Assembly: GCF_001636695.1 (NCBI RefSeq)
Contig: NZ_LGEL01000009.1
Coordinates: forward strand, 95,560-159,559
Direction: 5' to 3'
Source: Pedobacter panaciterrae
GTDB lineage: Bacteria > Bacteroidota > Bacteroidia > Sphingobacteriales > Sphingobacteriaceae
Length of the DNA stretch: 64,000 nt
Shown piece after piece: positions 50,864 to 59,669 of this stretch. Numbering within the stretch: position 1 is the stretch's first letter; every line of letters begins with the position of its first letter. The notes under the pieces were generated by a model. It saw nothing but the letters and a program-made list of their open reading frames with translations, was not told where the DNA came from and did no database searches. The position numbers and the translations under genes are program-made.

Positions 50864-52903
50864 ATGAAAATTAAAAAATCTCTTAGTATTCCTCTGGCAG
50901 CCTGTTCTTTGCTGTTGATGGCGTCCTGTAATAGTTCGGAGCCAAAGCATGAATTGCACTCAGGCATCATCCTGAAAAATATGGATACTACAGTTGTGCC
51001 AGGGAACAATTTTACTGCTTATGTGAATGGTACCTGGATGAAAAACACTAAAATTCCTTCTGATAAAGCATCATATGGTGTAGGATCAATGGTGAATGAT
51101 AAAGCGCAGGAGGATGTTAAAGCAATAATTGAAAACGCTGCTAAAGGTCATCCGGCTGAAGGTTCTGATGAGCAGAAAATAGGTGATTTTTATGAATCTT
51201 ATATGAACATGAAAGTTCGTGATTCTATTGGACTTGCACCTTTAAATGCCGAGTTTAAAAAGATAGATGCTATAGCTTCAGGAAAAGATCTGGCTGCCTA
51301 TTTTGCCTATGCTAATAAGATAGGAAATATGATCCCTTTCAATCTGAGTGTTGGTGAGGATTTAAAAGATCCAAGAAAATATATGCTTTATACCTGGCAG
51401 AGTGGTCTTGGGTTACCGGATCGTGAATATTATTCGTTAAAGGATGCAAAATCTGCTGATATCCGTACTAAATATGTGGCACATATTGAAAAGATGTTGA
51501 CACTTGCAGGAATTCCTGATGCAAAAGCTAAATCTGCTCAGATAATGGCGCTTGAAACGCTGATTGCCTCAAAGCAAATGAAAAAGGAGGAAACAAGAAA
51601 CATGGCTGGCCTTTATAATAGTTTTCCAATTAAAGACCTAAATAAAGTAGCGGCAGATTTTGATTGGAACACCTTACTTGCTGAGGCGGGAGTTAAGAAT
51701 CATGACACCTTAATCATTACCCAGGTAGCATATACTAAAGATTTAAATGCCATTTTGAAAAATACTCCACTTGATACCTGGAAAAATTATTTAAAATGGA
51801 GCGCAGTTACTAGTGCTGCAACTTCTTTGAACACAGCGCTTGATCAGGAGAATTTCAATTTCTACGCTAAAACTTTATATGGTGTTAAGGAACAAAAGCC
51901 TCAATGGCGCAGAGCTGTTGATGTCGTAAATGGCAACCTTGGTGAGGTAGTTGGTAAACTATATGTTGAAAAACATTTTCCGCCTGAAGCTAAGGAACGC
52001 ATGCTTAAACTTGTGGGTAATCTGTTGAAAGCTTATGAGGTAAGTATTAAAGAGCTTGACTGGATGGGCGCTGAAACTAAAAAACAAGCACTTGAAAAAA
52101 TAAGTAAGTTCACTCCAAAAATTGGATATCCTGATAAATGGAGAGATTATAGCAAACTTAAAATCGTAAAGAACGATTTGTTTGGTAATGAACAACGATC
52201 TACAGAATTCGAATACAACCGCACTTTTAATAAGCTTGGTAAGCCTGTTGATCGTACAGAATGGGGTATGACACCGCAAACCGTTAATGCATATTACAAC
52301 CCTAGTATGAATGAGATTGTTTTTCCTGCTGCAATTCTTCAGCCACCATTTTTTGATATGACAGCAGATGATGCTGTAAATTATGGTGGTATTGGTGCAG
52401 TAATTGGACATGAAATTGGTCACGGTTTTGACGATCAGGGAAGTACATTTGATGGCACAGGTGCAATGCGTAACTGGTGGACTGCCAAAGATCAAAGTGA
52501 GTTTAAAAAGAGGACCAGTGCTTTAAAAGCGCAATACAGTGAATTTAAAGTTTTCCCGGACCTAAACGTAAATGGAGACTTTACGCTTGGAGAGAATATC
52601 GGTGACCTTGGAGGATTAAGCATTGCTCTGAAGGCTTATAATGCAAGCTTAAATGGTAAACCTGCACCTGTTATGGATGGGTTTACCGGCGAACAAAGAG
52701 TATTCCTTGGCTGGGCTCAGGTGTGGTTAAACAAATCTACTGATGAGGCTTTAAGAAATCAGGTGGGCACTGATCCACATTCTCCGGCCAGGTTTAGGGT
52801 TAATGGTGTTGTTAGAAATATACCTGAGTTTTATACTGCCTTTAACGTGAAACCAACGGATTCGTTATATCTGGCGCCAGAGAAAAGAGTTAAAATCTGG
52901 TAG
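50864..52903 (+). CDS. M13 family zinc metallopeptidase lipoprotein (neprilysin/PepO-like)
   Basis: 679 residues. Lipoprotein signal with ACSLLLMASC (Cys about 22). M13 features: GNNFTAYVNGTWMKNTKIP at the N-terminus, NAYYNPSMNEIVFPAAILQPP, the zinc site GHEIGHGFDDQG (H516-E517-I-G-H520), the third-ligand motif ENIGDLGG and the C-terminal RVNGVVRNIPEF. It cleaves peptides on the N-terminal side of hydrophobic residues in the periplasm or at the surface. It has its own -7 box and ends just before the palindromic element at 52931. Confidence 0.95.
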   Translation: MKIKKSLSIPLAACSLLLMASCNSSEPKHELHSGIILKNMDTTVVPGNNFTAYVNGTWMKNTKIPSDKASYGVGSMVNDKAQEDVKAIIENAAKGHPAEGSDEQKIGDFYESYMNMKVRDSIGLAPLNAEFKKIDAIASGKDLAAYFAYANKIGNMIPFNLSVGEDLKDPRKYMLYTWQSGLGLPDREYYSLKDAKSADIRTKYVAHIEKMLTLAGIPDAKAKSAQIMALETLIASKQMKKEETRNMAGLYNSFPIKDLNKVAADFDWNTLLAEAGVKNHDTLIITQVAYTKDLNAILKNTPLDTWKNYLKWSAVTSAATSLNTALDQENFNFYAKTLYGVKEQKPQWRRAVDVVNGNLGEVVGKLYVEKHFPPEAKERMLKLVGNLLKAYEVSIKELDWMGAETKKQALEKISKFTPKIGYPDKWRDYSKLKIVKNDLFGNEQRSTEFEYNRTFNKLGKPVDRTEWGMTPQTVNAYYNPSMNEIVFPAAILQPPFFDMTADDAVNYGGIGAVIGHEIGHGFDDQGSTFDGTGAMRNWWTAKDQSEFKKRTSALKAQYSEFKVFPDLNVNGDFTLGENIGDLGGLSIALKAYNASLNGKPAPVMDGFTGEQRVFLGWAQVWLNKSTDEALRNQVGTDPHSPARFRVNGVVRNIPEFYTAFNVKPTDSLYLAPEKRVKIW

Positions 52904-52930
52904 CTGATTTATTACAGATCTGGCATACAA

Positions 52931-52999
52931 GAAAAGGAGGTGTCCAAAAAGGTAAGATCGTCATCTCGACGATCTTACCTTTTTGGACACCTCCTTTTC
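52931..52999. repeat. palindromic REP/MITE-like element, copy 4 (collapsed form), also a terminator
   Basis: 52931-52962 and 52968-52999 form a perfect 32-bp inverted repeat with a 5-nt loop (ATCTC). The arm carries GGTGTCCAAAAAGGTAAGAT, as in copy 1, but the inner GATAGGAGAG part is deleted. It lies 27 nt after the M13 peptidase stop and faces the convergent CBS gene, so it probably ends both transcripts. Confidence 0.92.
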
Positions 53000-53041
53000 A
53001 ATTAATTGAGACTGCGGTTAATATTAGATTGATAAAGTTCT

Positions 53042-53470
53042 TTAACTACTGATATAGCTTTCTAACTGAGATATGGTTTGTTTCTGATCTGCAATGATGA
53101 ATTTAACGACATCGCCAATAGAAACCATTCCAAGTAATTTATGTTCCAGCATTACTGGTAAATGCCTGATGTGTTTATCTGTCATAGTCTGCATACACAG
53201 GTCTATGCTGTCGGTAGGTAACACAGTAATTGGTTGTGGCGTCATAACCTCCTTTATTGGAGTTTCTGCAGATGATTTCCCGTGTAAAATAATCTTTCTG
53301 GCATAGTCTCTCTCTGTAAATATACCTTGTAATTTGTGACCCTCAAGAATGAGCAGTGCGCTTACATTCTTTTCCATCATCAACTGAAGCGCCTCTAAAA
53401 CAGATGAGTTTTCTGTAACTGAGAAAATCTGTACAGGTTTAGTGTTAAGTATTTGTTGTACTGTTTTCAT
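53042..53470 (-). CDS. CBS domain pair protein
   Basis: 142 residues that consist of two CBS repeats (KPVQIFSVTENSSVLEALQLM with ALLILEGHKLQGIFTERDYA, and PITVLPTDSIDLCMQTMTD with HLPVMLEHKLLGMVSIGDVV). Tandem CBS units bind adenosine nucleotides and usually regulate a partner; here no catalytic domain is fused. It is a single gene on the minus strand. Confidence 0.9.
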   Translation of the reverse strand: MKTVQQILNTKPVQIFSVTENSSVLEALQLMMEKNVSALLILEGHKLQGIFTERDYARKIILHGKSSAETPIKEVMTPQPITVLPTDSIDLCMQTMTDKHIRHLPVMLEHKLLGMVSIGDVVKFIIADQKQTISQLESYISS

Positions 53471-53542
53471 AAGCGATTAAGAATTAGCTATTTAAATTTA
53501 ACTAAAAAAAATTAAATCGTCATTATCTAGTACAAAAAATAT

Positions 53543-55054
53543 TTACTTCATCAGAGGTAATATTTCTTCAACGTATTTCCTGTCATTTGCCAATCTTGGA
53601 ACCTTATGTTGTCCCCCAAGTTTGCCTTTTGATTTTAGCCAGTTATAAAAAGTATTACTTGGTGCATTATGTACTTTAGGGCGACGCAATGCCATGTCTT
53701 TAAACCTTTTTGCATCATAATCAGAATTCACTTCTCTTAAAGTCTGATCCAGAACGTCTACAAAACGTTCAAAGTCGTTTGGCTGATGATCAAATTCGAT
53801 GATCCATTCATGGCCTCCAACTTCTTCACCCTTAAAGTAAATTGGACAGGCGGTGTAGTCTTTAAAAACAGCCCCTGTTGCATCGCAGGCCTTGCAAATT
53901 GCTTGTTCAGCATTATCTATAATAACTTCTTCTCCAAAAGCGTTTATGAAGTGCTTTGTTCTACCGGTTATTTTAATGCGGTAAGGAGATAAGGAGGTAA
54001 ATTGAACAGTATCTCCAATCATGTACCGCCAAAGACCTCCATTTGTTGAAATAATGATGGCGTAATTTTTATTTAGCTCTACCTGCTCAAGAGTTAGGGT
54101 GTCGGGATTTTCGTCCTCTAGTTTTTCAAAGGGTAGAAATTCGTAATAAATCCCATAATCAAGCATCAGCAAAAGTTCATCGGAATCTACTTCATCCTGA
54201 ATGCCAAAAAAACCTTCAGAAGCATTATAAGTTTCCAAATAATACATCTGGTCACAAGGAATCAGTTCTTTAAACTGTTCTCTGTATGGCTTAAAATTTA
54301 CTGCTCCGTGAATATAAAGTTCAAGATTTGGCCATACCTCCAGTAAATTGGCTTTGCCGGTTATTTCGAGTACCTTTTTAGCTAGCACAATTGTCCAGGT
54401 TGGTACCCCGGCGATATTGGTCACGTTCTCTTTAATGGTAGCCTCGGCCATTTTCTCCATCTTTTCCTCATAGTTCTCCATCAATGCAATGGAGATGTTC
54501 GGGGTGCGGTAATATTCTGCCCACATCGGCAGATTTTTAATCAGTACTGCAGAAAGGTCTCCGTAAAAAGAGTCTTCATTGAGCTGATTGATTTGGTGGC
54601 TGCCGCCAAGGACTAGCCCTTTTCCGGTAAAAATTTCATTATCGGGCCTGTTGTTACAGAAAATCGACAACATGTCCTTGCCACCTTTAAAATGGCATTC
54701 CTGCAAAGATTCCTCTGATACGGGAATAAATTTGCTTCTGTCGCTTGTTGTACCAGATGATTTGGCAAACCATTTGATTTCAGATGGCCAAAGAATGTTT
54801 TGTTCCCCTTTAAGCATCCTTTCTATATACGGCTTTAAAGTATCATAATTCTGTAGCGGAACCCGCTCTTTAAATTGTTTGGGGGTCTCAATAGTACGGT
54901 AATCATATTTTTCTCCCCATTCAGTATCCTCAGCACTGGAAATCAGTTTTTGAAACCATTCTTCCTGTACATCATGCGGGTACTTCATAAAAAGCTCTAT
55001 CTGGTGAACGCGCTTTTTCATATACCAGGTAAAAATTGAATTTACAATTGCCAT
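53543..55054 (-). CDS. GH3 family acyl-adenylate/amide synthetase-like protein
   Basis: 503 residues. GH3 features: FKERVPLQNYDTLKPYIERM near the N-terminus, the ATP-binding WFAKSSGTTSDRSKFIPVS, MYLETYNASEGFFGIQDE, YAIIISTNGGLWRYMIGDTVQFTS-type core (shortened) and KITGRTKHFINAFGEEVII. Plant GH3 enzymes adenylate carboxylic acids and join them to amino acids; bacterial homologues are found in Bacteroidota, with unknown substrates. It follows lptB by 20 nt as the last gene of the recJ-lptB-GH3 operon. Confidence 0.9.
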   Translation of the reverse strand: MAIVNSIFTWYMKKRVHQIELFMKYPHDVQEEWFQKLISSAEDTEWGEKYDYRTIETPKQFKERVPLQNYDTLKPYIERMLKGEQNILWPSEIKWFAKSSGTTSDRSKFIPVSEESLQECHFKGGKDMLSIFCNNRPDNEIFTGKGLVLGGSHQINQLNEDSFYGDLSAVLIKNLPMWAEYYRTPNISIALMENYEEKMEKMAEATIKENVTNIAGVPTWTIVLAKKVLEITGKANLLEVWPNLELYIHGAVNFKPYREQFKELIPCDQMYYLETYNASEGFFGIQDEVDSDELLLMLDYGIYYEFLPFEKLEDENPDTLTLEQVELNKNYAIIISTNGGLWRYMIGDTVQFTSLSPYRIKITGRTKHFINAFGEEVIIDNAEQAICKACDATGAVFKDYTACPIYFKGEEVGGHEWIIEFDHQPNDFERFVDVLDQTLREVNSDYDAKRFKDMALRRPKVHNAPSNTFYNWLKSKGKLGGQHKVPRLANDRKYVEEILPLMK

Positions 55055-55074
55055 GCTTTTGTTTAAGTAGTGAA

Positions 55075-55809
55075 TTATAAGTTTTTACTTCGTAATACGA
55101 AATTAGAGCCCAAGTATACTCTTCTTACCATTTCATTGGCGGCAAGTACTTCCGGCGTGCCCGATTCAAGAATTTTACCCTCAAACAGTAGATAGGCCCT
55201 GTCGGTGATCGATAAAGTTTCTTGTACGTTATGGTCGGTAATGAGAATGCCTATGTTTTTTTGTTTTAATTTAGCTACAATGGTCTGAATTTCTTCAACA
55301 GCAATAGGGTCTACCCCTGCAAATGGTTCATCCAGTAAAATGAAGTTTGGACTTGCCGCAAGTGCTCTGGCAATTTCGGTCCTTCTGCGTTCTCCCCCCG
55401 AGAGCAGATCACCACGATTCTTACGTACCTTGTGTAAGCTAAACTCATTAATTAGTTCTTCCAATTGTTCATGGCGTTCTTCTTTGCTCATTTTAGTCAT
55501 TTCTAAAATAGCCATGATATTATCTTCAACAGAAAGTTTTCTGAAAACGGAAGCTTCCTGAGCTAAATAACCAATGCCCTTTTGTGCTCTTCGGTACATT
55601 GGATCAGTAGTAATGTCCTCGTCATCTAAATATATTGTACCCTCATTTGGTTTAATCAAGCCTACAATCATATAAAAGGAGGTTGTTTTCCCAGCTCCAT
55701 TGGGGCCCAATAAGCCTACAATTTCGCCCTGACTAACACTAAATGAAACGTCATTAACAACAGTACGTTGCTTATATTTTTTTATTAGATTTTCAGCTCT
55801 TAATATCAT
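55075..55809 (-). CDS. lptB: LPS export ABC transporter ATP-binding protein
   Basis: 244 residues. Walker [10 protein letters not shown] (35-43), Q-loop YLAQEAS, signature [15 protein letters not shown], Walker [20 protein letters not shown] and the switch [11 protein letters not shown]. The FAGVDP and RRT combination is characteristic of LptB, the ATPase of the LptBFGC complex that extracts lipopolysaccharide from the inner membrane. It begins 9 nt after the recJ stop, in the same operon. The other lpt genes are not in the window. Confidence 0.93.
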   Translation of the reverse strand: MILRAENLIKKYKQRTVVNDVSFSVSQGEIVGLLGPNGAGKTTSFYMIVGLIKPNEGTIYLDDEDITTDPMYRRAQKGIGYLAQEASVFRKLSVEDNIMAILEMTKMSKEERHEQLEELINEFSLHKVRKNRGDLLSGGERRRTEIARALAASPNFILLDEPFAGVDPIAVEEIQTIVAKLKQKNIGILITDHNVQETLSITDRAYLLFEGKILESGTPEVLAANEMVRRVYLGSNFVLRSKNL

Positions 55810-55818
55810 CTAAGTATA

Positions 55819-57522
55819 TTAGTTATTAATTTCTATCGCTTTAATGTTTAATTGCAAGCGCCGTTGATCTTTCCATATATTTTCTTCTACTGTATAACAA
55901 ACAGAGAAGGGTTGGTTTGGTTGCAGAAGCGATTCATATTCTGCTAAGCCAAATCCAATGCTTTCAAAAATAATGGAATTTTGTTGTTTTAAATTTAATT
56001 TTAAATGTTTTATGCCTACAACGTAAGGTTTTCCTGTAATAAATACGTTATGCGAGACAAAAACCGGTGCCATGTTCAATGGACCAAATGGTGCCATTTG
56101 CGCTACAATACGCTGAAATTTACCATCTATTTGTCGAAATTCAATTTCCGTATCTATATTTATTTCGGGGCTTAATAAATCATCAGTAATGGTTGAAGCA
56201 ACGATATTTTCAAAACGCTCCGAAAATAAATCAATGTTTTCGGGCCTTATAGTTAATCCTGCGGCAAATTTATGTCCGCCAAACTGGACCATCAAGTCTT
56301 GGCAACCAAGCAGTGCTTCGTATAAATCGAATCCCGCAACAGATCTGGCTGAACCAGTAAGCAATCCATTTGAAGCTGTAAGTACAACTGTAGGCCGATA
56401 ATATTTCTCGATCAGCCTGGATGCAACAATACCAATTACACCTTTATTCCAGCTTTCATGATATACAACTGTTGTTTTTTTATTGCTAAGAATTTCGCAT
56501 TCTTCAATCAAGGCGAGCGCCTCGGCTGTAATGTTCTGATCGGATGTTTTGCGCTCTGTATTCTGTAGGTTGATAAATAAACTTTGCTCCTGAGCCAGCG
56601 TGTTTTCAGTGCAAAGTAACATTTTAACTGCCTCCGATGCATGGTCCATTCTTCCTGCAGCATTAATACGTGGAGCTAATGTAAAAACTACATCTGTAAG
56701 TGTGTAATCCTTGTTCTTGCCAGAAATTTCCATCAGCGCCTTTAATCCAATACAAGGTTGCTTGTTTAACTTAATTAGGCCATGGTATGCCAGGGTTCTA
56801 TTTTCATCAATTACAGGAACAATATCTGCCGCAATACTTACCATTACTAAATCAAGATACTGCTCATATTTTTGGGCCGGTAGCTGATGCGTGTAACAGT
56901 ATGCCTGGGCAAGTTTAAAACCAATCCCGCAACCGGCAAGTTCTTTAAAAGGGTAGGGGCAGTCATTACGTTTTGGATCAAGTATTGCGATTGCTGCCGG
57001 AAGTTCATCACCTGGTAAGTGGTGATCGCAAATAATAAAATCAATACTTAAAGTATTTGCATAAGCAATTTTGTCATTAGATTTTATTCCGCAATCAAGC
57101 GCAATGATTAAAGTGAAACCATTTTTCGAAGCGTAATCAATTCCAGCAGTTGAAATACCATAACCCTCTTTGTGTCTATCGGGGATATAATATTCAATGT
57201 TTGATGTAAATTCACTAAAGAAGCTGAAGGCAAGGGCAACTGAGGTTGTGCCGTCTACATCATAATCCCCATATATTAATATTTTTTCTCTCTTAGCAAG
57301 AGCCACATCAATTCTCTCGATGGCCTTATCCATATCCTTCATCAAAAAAGGATCATGTAAATGAGACATCTGTGGCCTAAAGTAATCACGTGCGATATCA
57401 AAGGAAGAGATATCTCTTTGAATCAATATTTGTGCTAAGCTGTTATCTATGTTTAATTGTTGTGCAAGCAAATCTATCGTTCCTATATCGCCCTTTGTGG
57501 CCTGCACCCATCTTTTTTTCAT
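55819..57522 (-). CDS. recJ: single-stranded-DNA-specific exonuclease RecJ
   Basis: 567 residues, the usual length. DHH-superfamily motifs: KILIYGDYDVDGTTSVAL, LIIALDCGIKS, FIICDHHLPGDELP (the DHH motif) and PRINAAGRMDHASEAV; the DHHA1 part has ARSVAGFDLYEAL and QFGGHKFAAGLTI. It degrades single-stranded DNA 5' to 3' in recombination and mismatch repair. It is the first gene of the recJ-lptB-GH3 unit; such a mix of unrelated functions is common in these genomes. Confidence 0.96.
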   Translation of the reverse strand: MKKRWVQATKGDIGTIDLLAQQLNIDNSLAQILIQRDISSFDIARDYFRPQMSHLHDPFLMKDMDKAIERIDVALAKREKILIYGDYDVDGTTSVALAFSFFSEFTSNIEYYIPDRHKEGYGISTAGIDYASKNGFTLIIALDCGIKSNDKIAYANTLSIDFIICDHHLPGDELPAAIAILDPKRNDCPYPFKELAGCGIGFKLAQAYCYTHQLPAQKYEQYLDLVMVSIAADIVPVIDENRTLAYHGLIKLNKQPCIGLKALMEISGKNKDYTLTDVVFTLAPRINAAGRMDHASEAVKMLLCTENTLAQEQSLFINLQNTERKTSDQNITAEALALIEECEILSNKKTTVVYHESWNKGVIGIVASRLIEKYYRPTVVLTASNGLLTGSARSVAGFDLYEALLGCQDLMVQFGGHKFAAGLTIRPENIDLFSERFENIVASTITDDLLSPEINIDTEIEFRQIDGKFQRIVAQMAPFGPLNMAPVFVSHNVFITGKPYVVGIKHLKLNLKQQNSIIFESIGFGLAEYESLLQPNQPFSVCYTVEENIWKDQRRLQLNIKAIEINN

Positions 57523-57608
57523 CTAATATCTATCTTCTTTTTCCCTGCGAAGCTTGCATAAACTTCTGTTTATTTTATTGCCAGAGTGTTAACTTCATAG
57601 AGGTTCCC

Positions 57609-57616
57609 TATCTTTG
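57609..57616 (+). promoter_or_regulatory. -7 promoter box of the MBL-fold gene
   Basis: TATCTTTG matches TAnnTTTG exactly and lies 53 nt before the TTG start at 57670. No TTG at the preferred -33 position. Confidence 0.5.
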
Positions 57617-57669
57617 CAATGATATTGTTGTAAATATATCATTTAATTTTCTTACTAATAACTACGCCA

Positions 57670-58437
57670 TTGCAAGTTTTCACTTTATACGAAGGATCCT
57701 ATTCTGTAGACGCAACTAAAAAATTTATACCTTTTAATGCGGAAAAAGATAATCCTAAAGATCGCCCTGCTTCCCTTTTTATTCATGTACAGCCTTTTTT
57801 AGTTAAGCTAAAAAACAGCCTTGTTTTGTTTGATACAGGTTTAGGGTATAGTGACGAGGAAGGACAGCTGATTTTACATAAAAACATTAGGAAGGCTGGC
57901 TTTGATCCTGATGATGTGGATATGGTTTTGATGTCTCATCTGCATTTTGACCATTCAGGAGGCATGATCCATAACAAGATAGATGGAAGTGTAGAATTGA
58001 GTTTTCCTCATGCAACTTACGTTATTCAGCATGGAGAGTGGGAGAGTGCTTTTACAAGTACTTCTTCATCCTATAAAACTGAGATATTTGATTTTTTACA
58101 GCGTAATGCACAGCTAAAATTTGTTGAAAATTCTGGTCAGCTAACAGATGAGATTAGCTATGAACTAACAGGGGCACATTCACCATTTCATCAGGTATTT
58201 TTATTGGATGATGGTGTAAATAAGGTGTTTTTTGGTGGTGATGTTTTACCTGAACCGGAAGAGCTGCTAAGGAGGTTTATTGCGAAGTATGATTTTGATG
58301 GCCGAAAAGCAATGGAATTAAGGGAAGAGTTTGGAAAGAAAGCGGCGGAACAGAATTGGAACTGCCTGTTTTATCATGCAAAGAGTAAGGCTACGGGTTA
58401 CATAACATATACTGACGGACAGTTTAAAATAATTTAG
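57670..58437 (+). CDS. MBL fold metallo-hydrolase
   Basis: 255 residues. The metal motif is SHLHFDHSGG (H90-x-H92-x-D94-H95), with LVLFDTGLGY before it, ELTGAHSPFHQVF and FFGGDVLPEP after it, and a late HAKSKATGY. This is the metallo-beta-lactamase fold hydrolase group near quorum-quenching lactonases; the substrate is unknown. Translation must start at the TTG at 57670: an in-frame stop lies at 57631 and no ATG or GTG occurs between it and QVFTLYEGSY. The 3' end overlaps the convergent response-regulator gene by 4 nt. Confidence 0.87.
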   Translation: MQVFTLYEGSYSVDATKKFIPFNAEKDNPKDRPASLFIHVQPFLVKLKNSLVLFDTGLGYSDEEGQLILHKNIRKAGFDPDDVDMVLMSHLHFDHSGGMIHNKIDGSVELSFPHATYVIQHGEWESAFTSTSSSYKTEIFDFLQRNAQLKFVENSGQLTDEISYELTGAHSPFHQVFLLDDGVNKVFFGGDVLPEPEELLRRFIAKYDFDGRKAMELREEFGKKAAEQNWNCLFYHAKSKATGYITYTDGQFKII

Positions 58438-58838
58438 GGAGTAATTAAATGTAAAAGCTCTTTAAGTCTATCTATTGTTAAAGGTTTGGAAATAAATCCA
58501 TTAACTGATTTAAAGCTTTTGGCTTTCTCTATATCATATTCGTAAACGGACGAAGAGAGCATATACAGATCAACTTTGCGTTGCAGTATATTTAATTTTT
58601 CATAGGCTTCCAGAAATTCCCAGCCATTCAGAACAGGCATATTAATATCCACAAGGATGATATGTGGAAATATTTCTACATTATTGGTTATGCTGGTTAA
58701 ATAATCCACAGCCAGTTGACCATTGCTTTTTGAAATCATGTCCACCTCATAGCCTGTTTTCTCTATCACTTTTTTGATGATAAATATATTGATGTCATCA
58801 TCATCAATAACAAGCATATTGATTCTAGAGTTTGTCAT
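58434..58838 (-). CDS. single-domain response regulator (CheY-like)
   Basis: 134 residues, only a receiver domain. Acidic pocket D12-D15 (LVIDDDD), phosphoacceptor D64 (ILVDINMPVLNGW), the Ser switch near S95 (LYMLSSSV) and the conserved K118 (GFISKPLT). There is no output domain, so it would act by protein contact in a phosphorelay; the cognate histidine kinase is not in the window. Confidence 0.93.
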   Translation of the reverse strand: MTNSRINMLVIDDDDINIFIIKKVIEKTGYEVDMISKSNGQLAVDYLTSITNNVEIFPHIILVDINMPVLNGWEFLEAYEKLNILQRKVDLYMLSSSVYEYDIEKAKSFKSVNGFISKPLTIDRLKELLHLITP

Positions 58839-58921
58839 AAAATTTCGTGGAGCGCGAAAAATGTTAAGCCCAAAATTAAAACATATTTAAATGTTTTAGC
58901 AGGTGTATATGTAAAAGCAAA

Positions 58922-58953
58922 AAAAAAGCCATTAAATGAATAATGGCTTTTTT
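58922..58953 (-). terminator. intrinsic terminator of the YceI gene
   Basis: AAAAAAGCCATTA pairs with TAATGGCTTTTTT around a 6-nt loop, 12 nt past the YceI stop. A T-run is present on both strands. Confidence 0.9.
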
Positions 58954-58965
58954 AGCTTATAATTT

Positions 58966-59559
58966 TTACTTTTTAGCTACAAGCTTGATAGCCAGCTCAA
59001 AATCATCATAGATCATTTTGTCGCCAACGTCGGGAAACATACCTTTTGACCTAAATTTAATACCAAATTTAGTTCTGTCAACAATAACTTTTTCAGCAGT
59101 AGCACTTACAGATCCGTCAGCATTCCAGGTAATGGTAGCCGGAAAAGTAATAGAATTTGTAATACCTTTAATTGTAAGATCACCGGTTACATTTGCTTTG
59201 TTAACTCCTGTATTTGCAATCTTTTTAATTACAAAAGCAGAGGTTGCAAACTTGTCAACCCCAAAAAAATCATCTGCCTTTAAGTGGCCTTCTAGCTTTT
59301 CACTTTTGTCAGCATCTTTAATTGATGCCATGTTGATCGTGAAATTACCGCCCGAAAGTTTTTTATCATCGAAAATTAAACTTCCTGACTGAAGATCAAT
59401 AGTGCCATTGTGGCTACCTGTAAGCTTTTTGCCAATCCATGTTAATGATGATTTCTCAACATCGACCTTATAGGTAGTAGGCTTAAGTATAGGAGCAATA
59501 AATGCAGAAGAGACAAATACTATTGCGAGTAATGCCAGTGAAGTGATTTTTAATTTCAT
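58966..59559 (-). CDS. YceI family periplasmic lipid-binding protein
   Basis: 197 residues with a signal peptide (MKLKITSLALLAIVFVSSAF). YceI lipocalin-like strands: YKVDVEKSSLTWIGKKLTGSHNG, the typical opening (shortened), GSLIFDDKKLSGGNFTINM, LKADDFFGVDKF, VTGDLTIKGITNSITFPA and FRSKGMFPDVGDKMI near the end. The family binds isoprenoids or amphipathic molecules in the periplasm. It is a single gene with a terminator directly downstream. Confidence 0.93.
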   Translation of the reverse strand: MKLKITSLALLAIVFVSSAFIAPILKPTTYKVDVEKSSLTWIGKKLTGSHNGTIDLQSGSLIFDDKKLSGGNFTINMASIKDADKSEKLEGHLKADDFFGVDKFATSAFVIKKIANTGVNKANVTGDLTIKGITNSITFPATITWNADGSVSATAEKVIVDRTKFGIKFRSKGMFPDVGDKMIYDDFELAIKLVAKK

Positions 59560-59583
59560 CGTATTATAATTTAATTTTTAATA

Positions 59584-59637
59584 CTAAGATCTGTCTTAGC
59601 CTTTTGATACATTTTGAATAGCAAATGTATCAAAAGG
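59584..59637 (-). terminator. paired hairpins after gcvP
   Basis: CCTTTTGATACATTT (59600-59614) and AAATGTATCAAAAGG (59623-59637) form a perfect 15-bp stem; CTAAGA/TCTTAG (59584-59599) forms a second small one beyond it. They lie 33 nt past the gcvP stop. No T-run follows on the minus strand, so this is either a weak terminator or an mRNA 3'-end stabiliser. Confidence 0.5.
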
Positions 59638-59669
59638 TTTAATGGCCAAAATTGACCTATGATAAGTTT

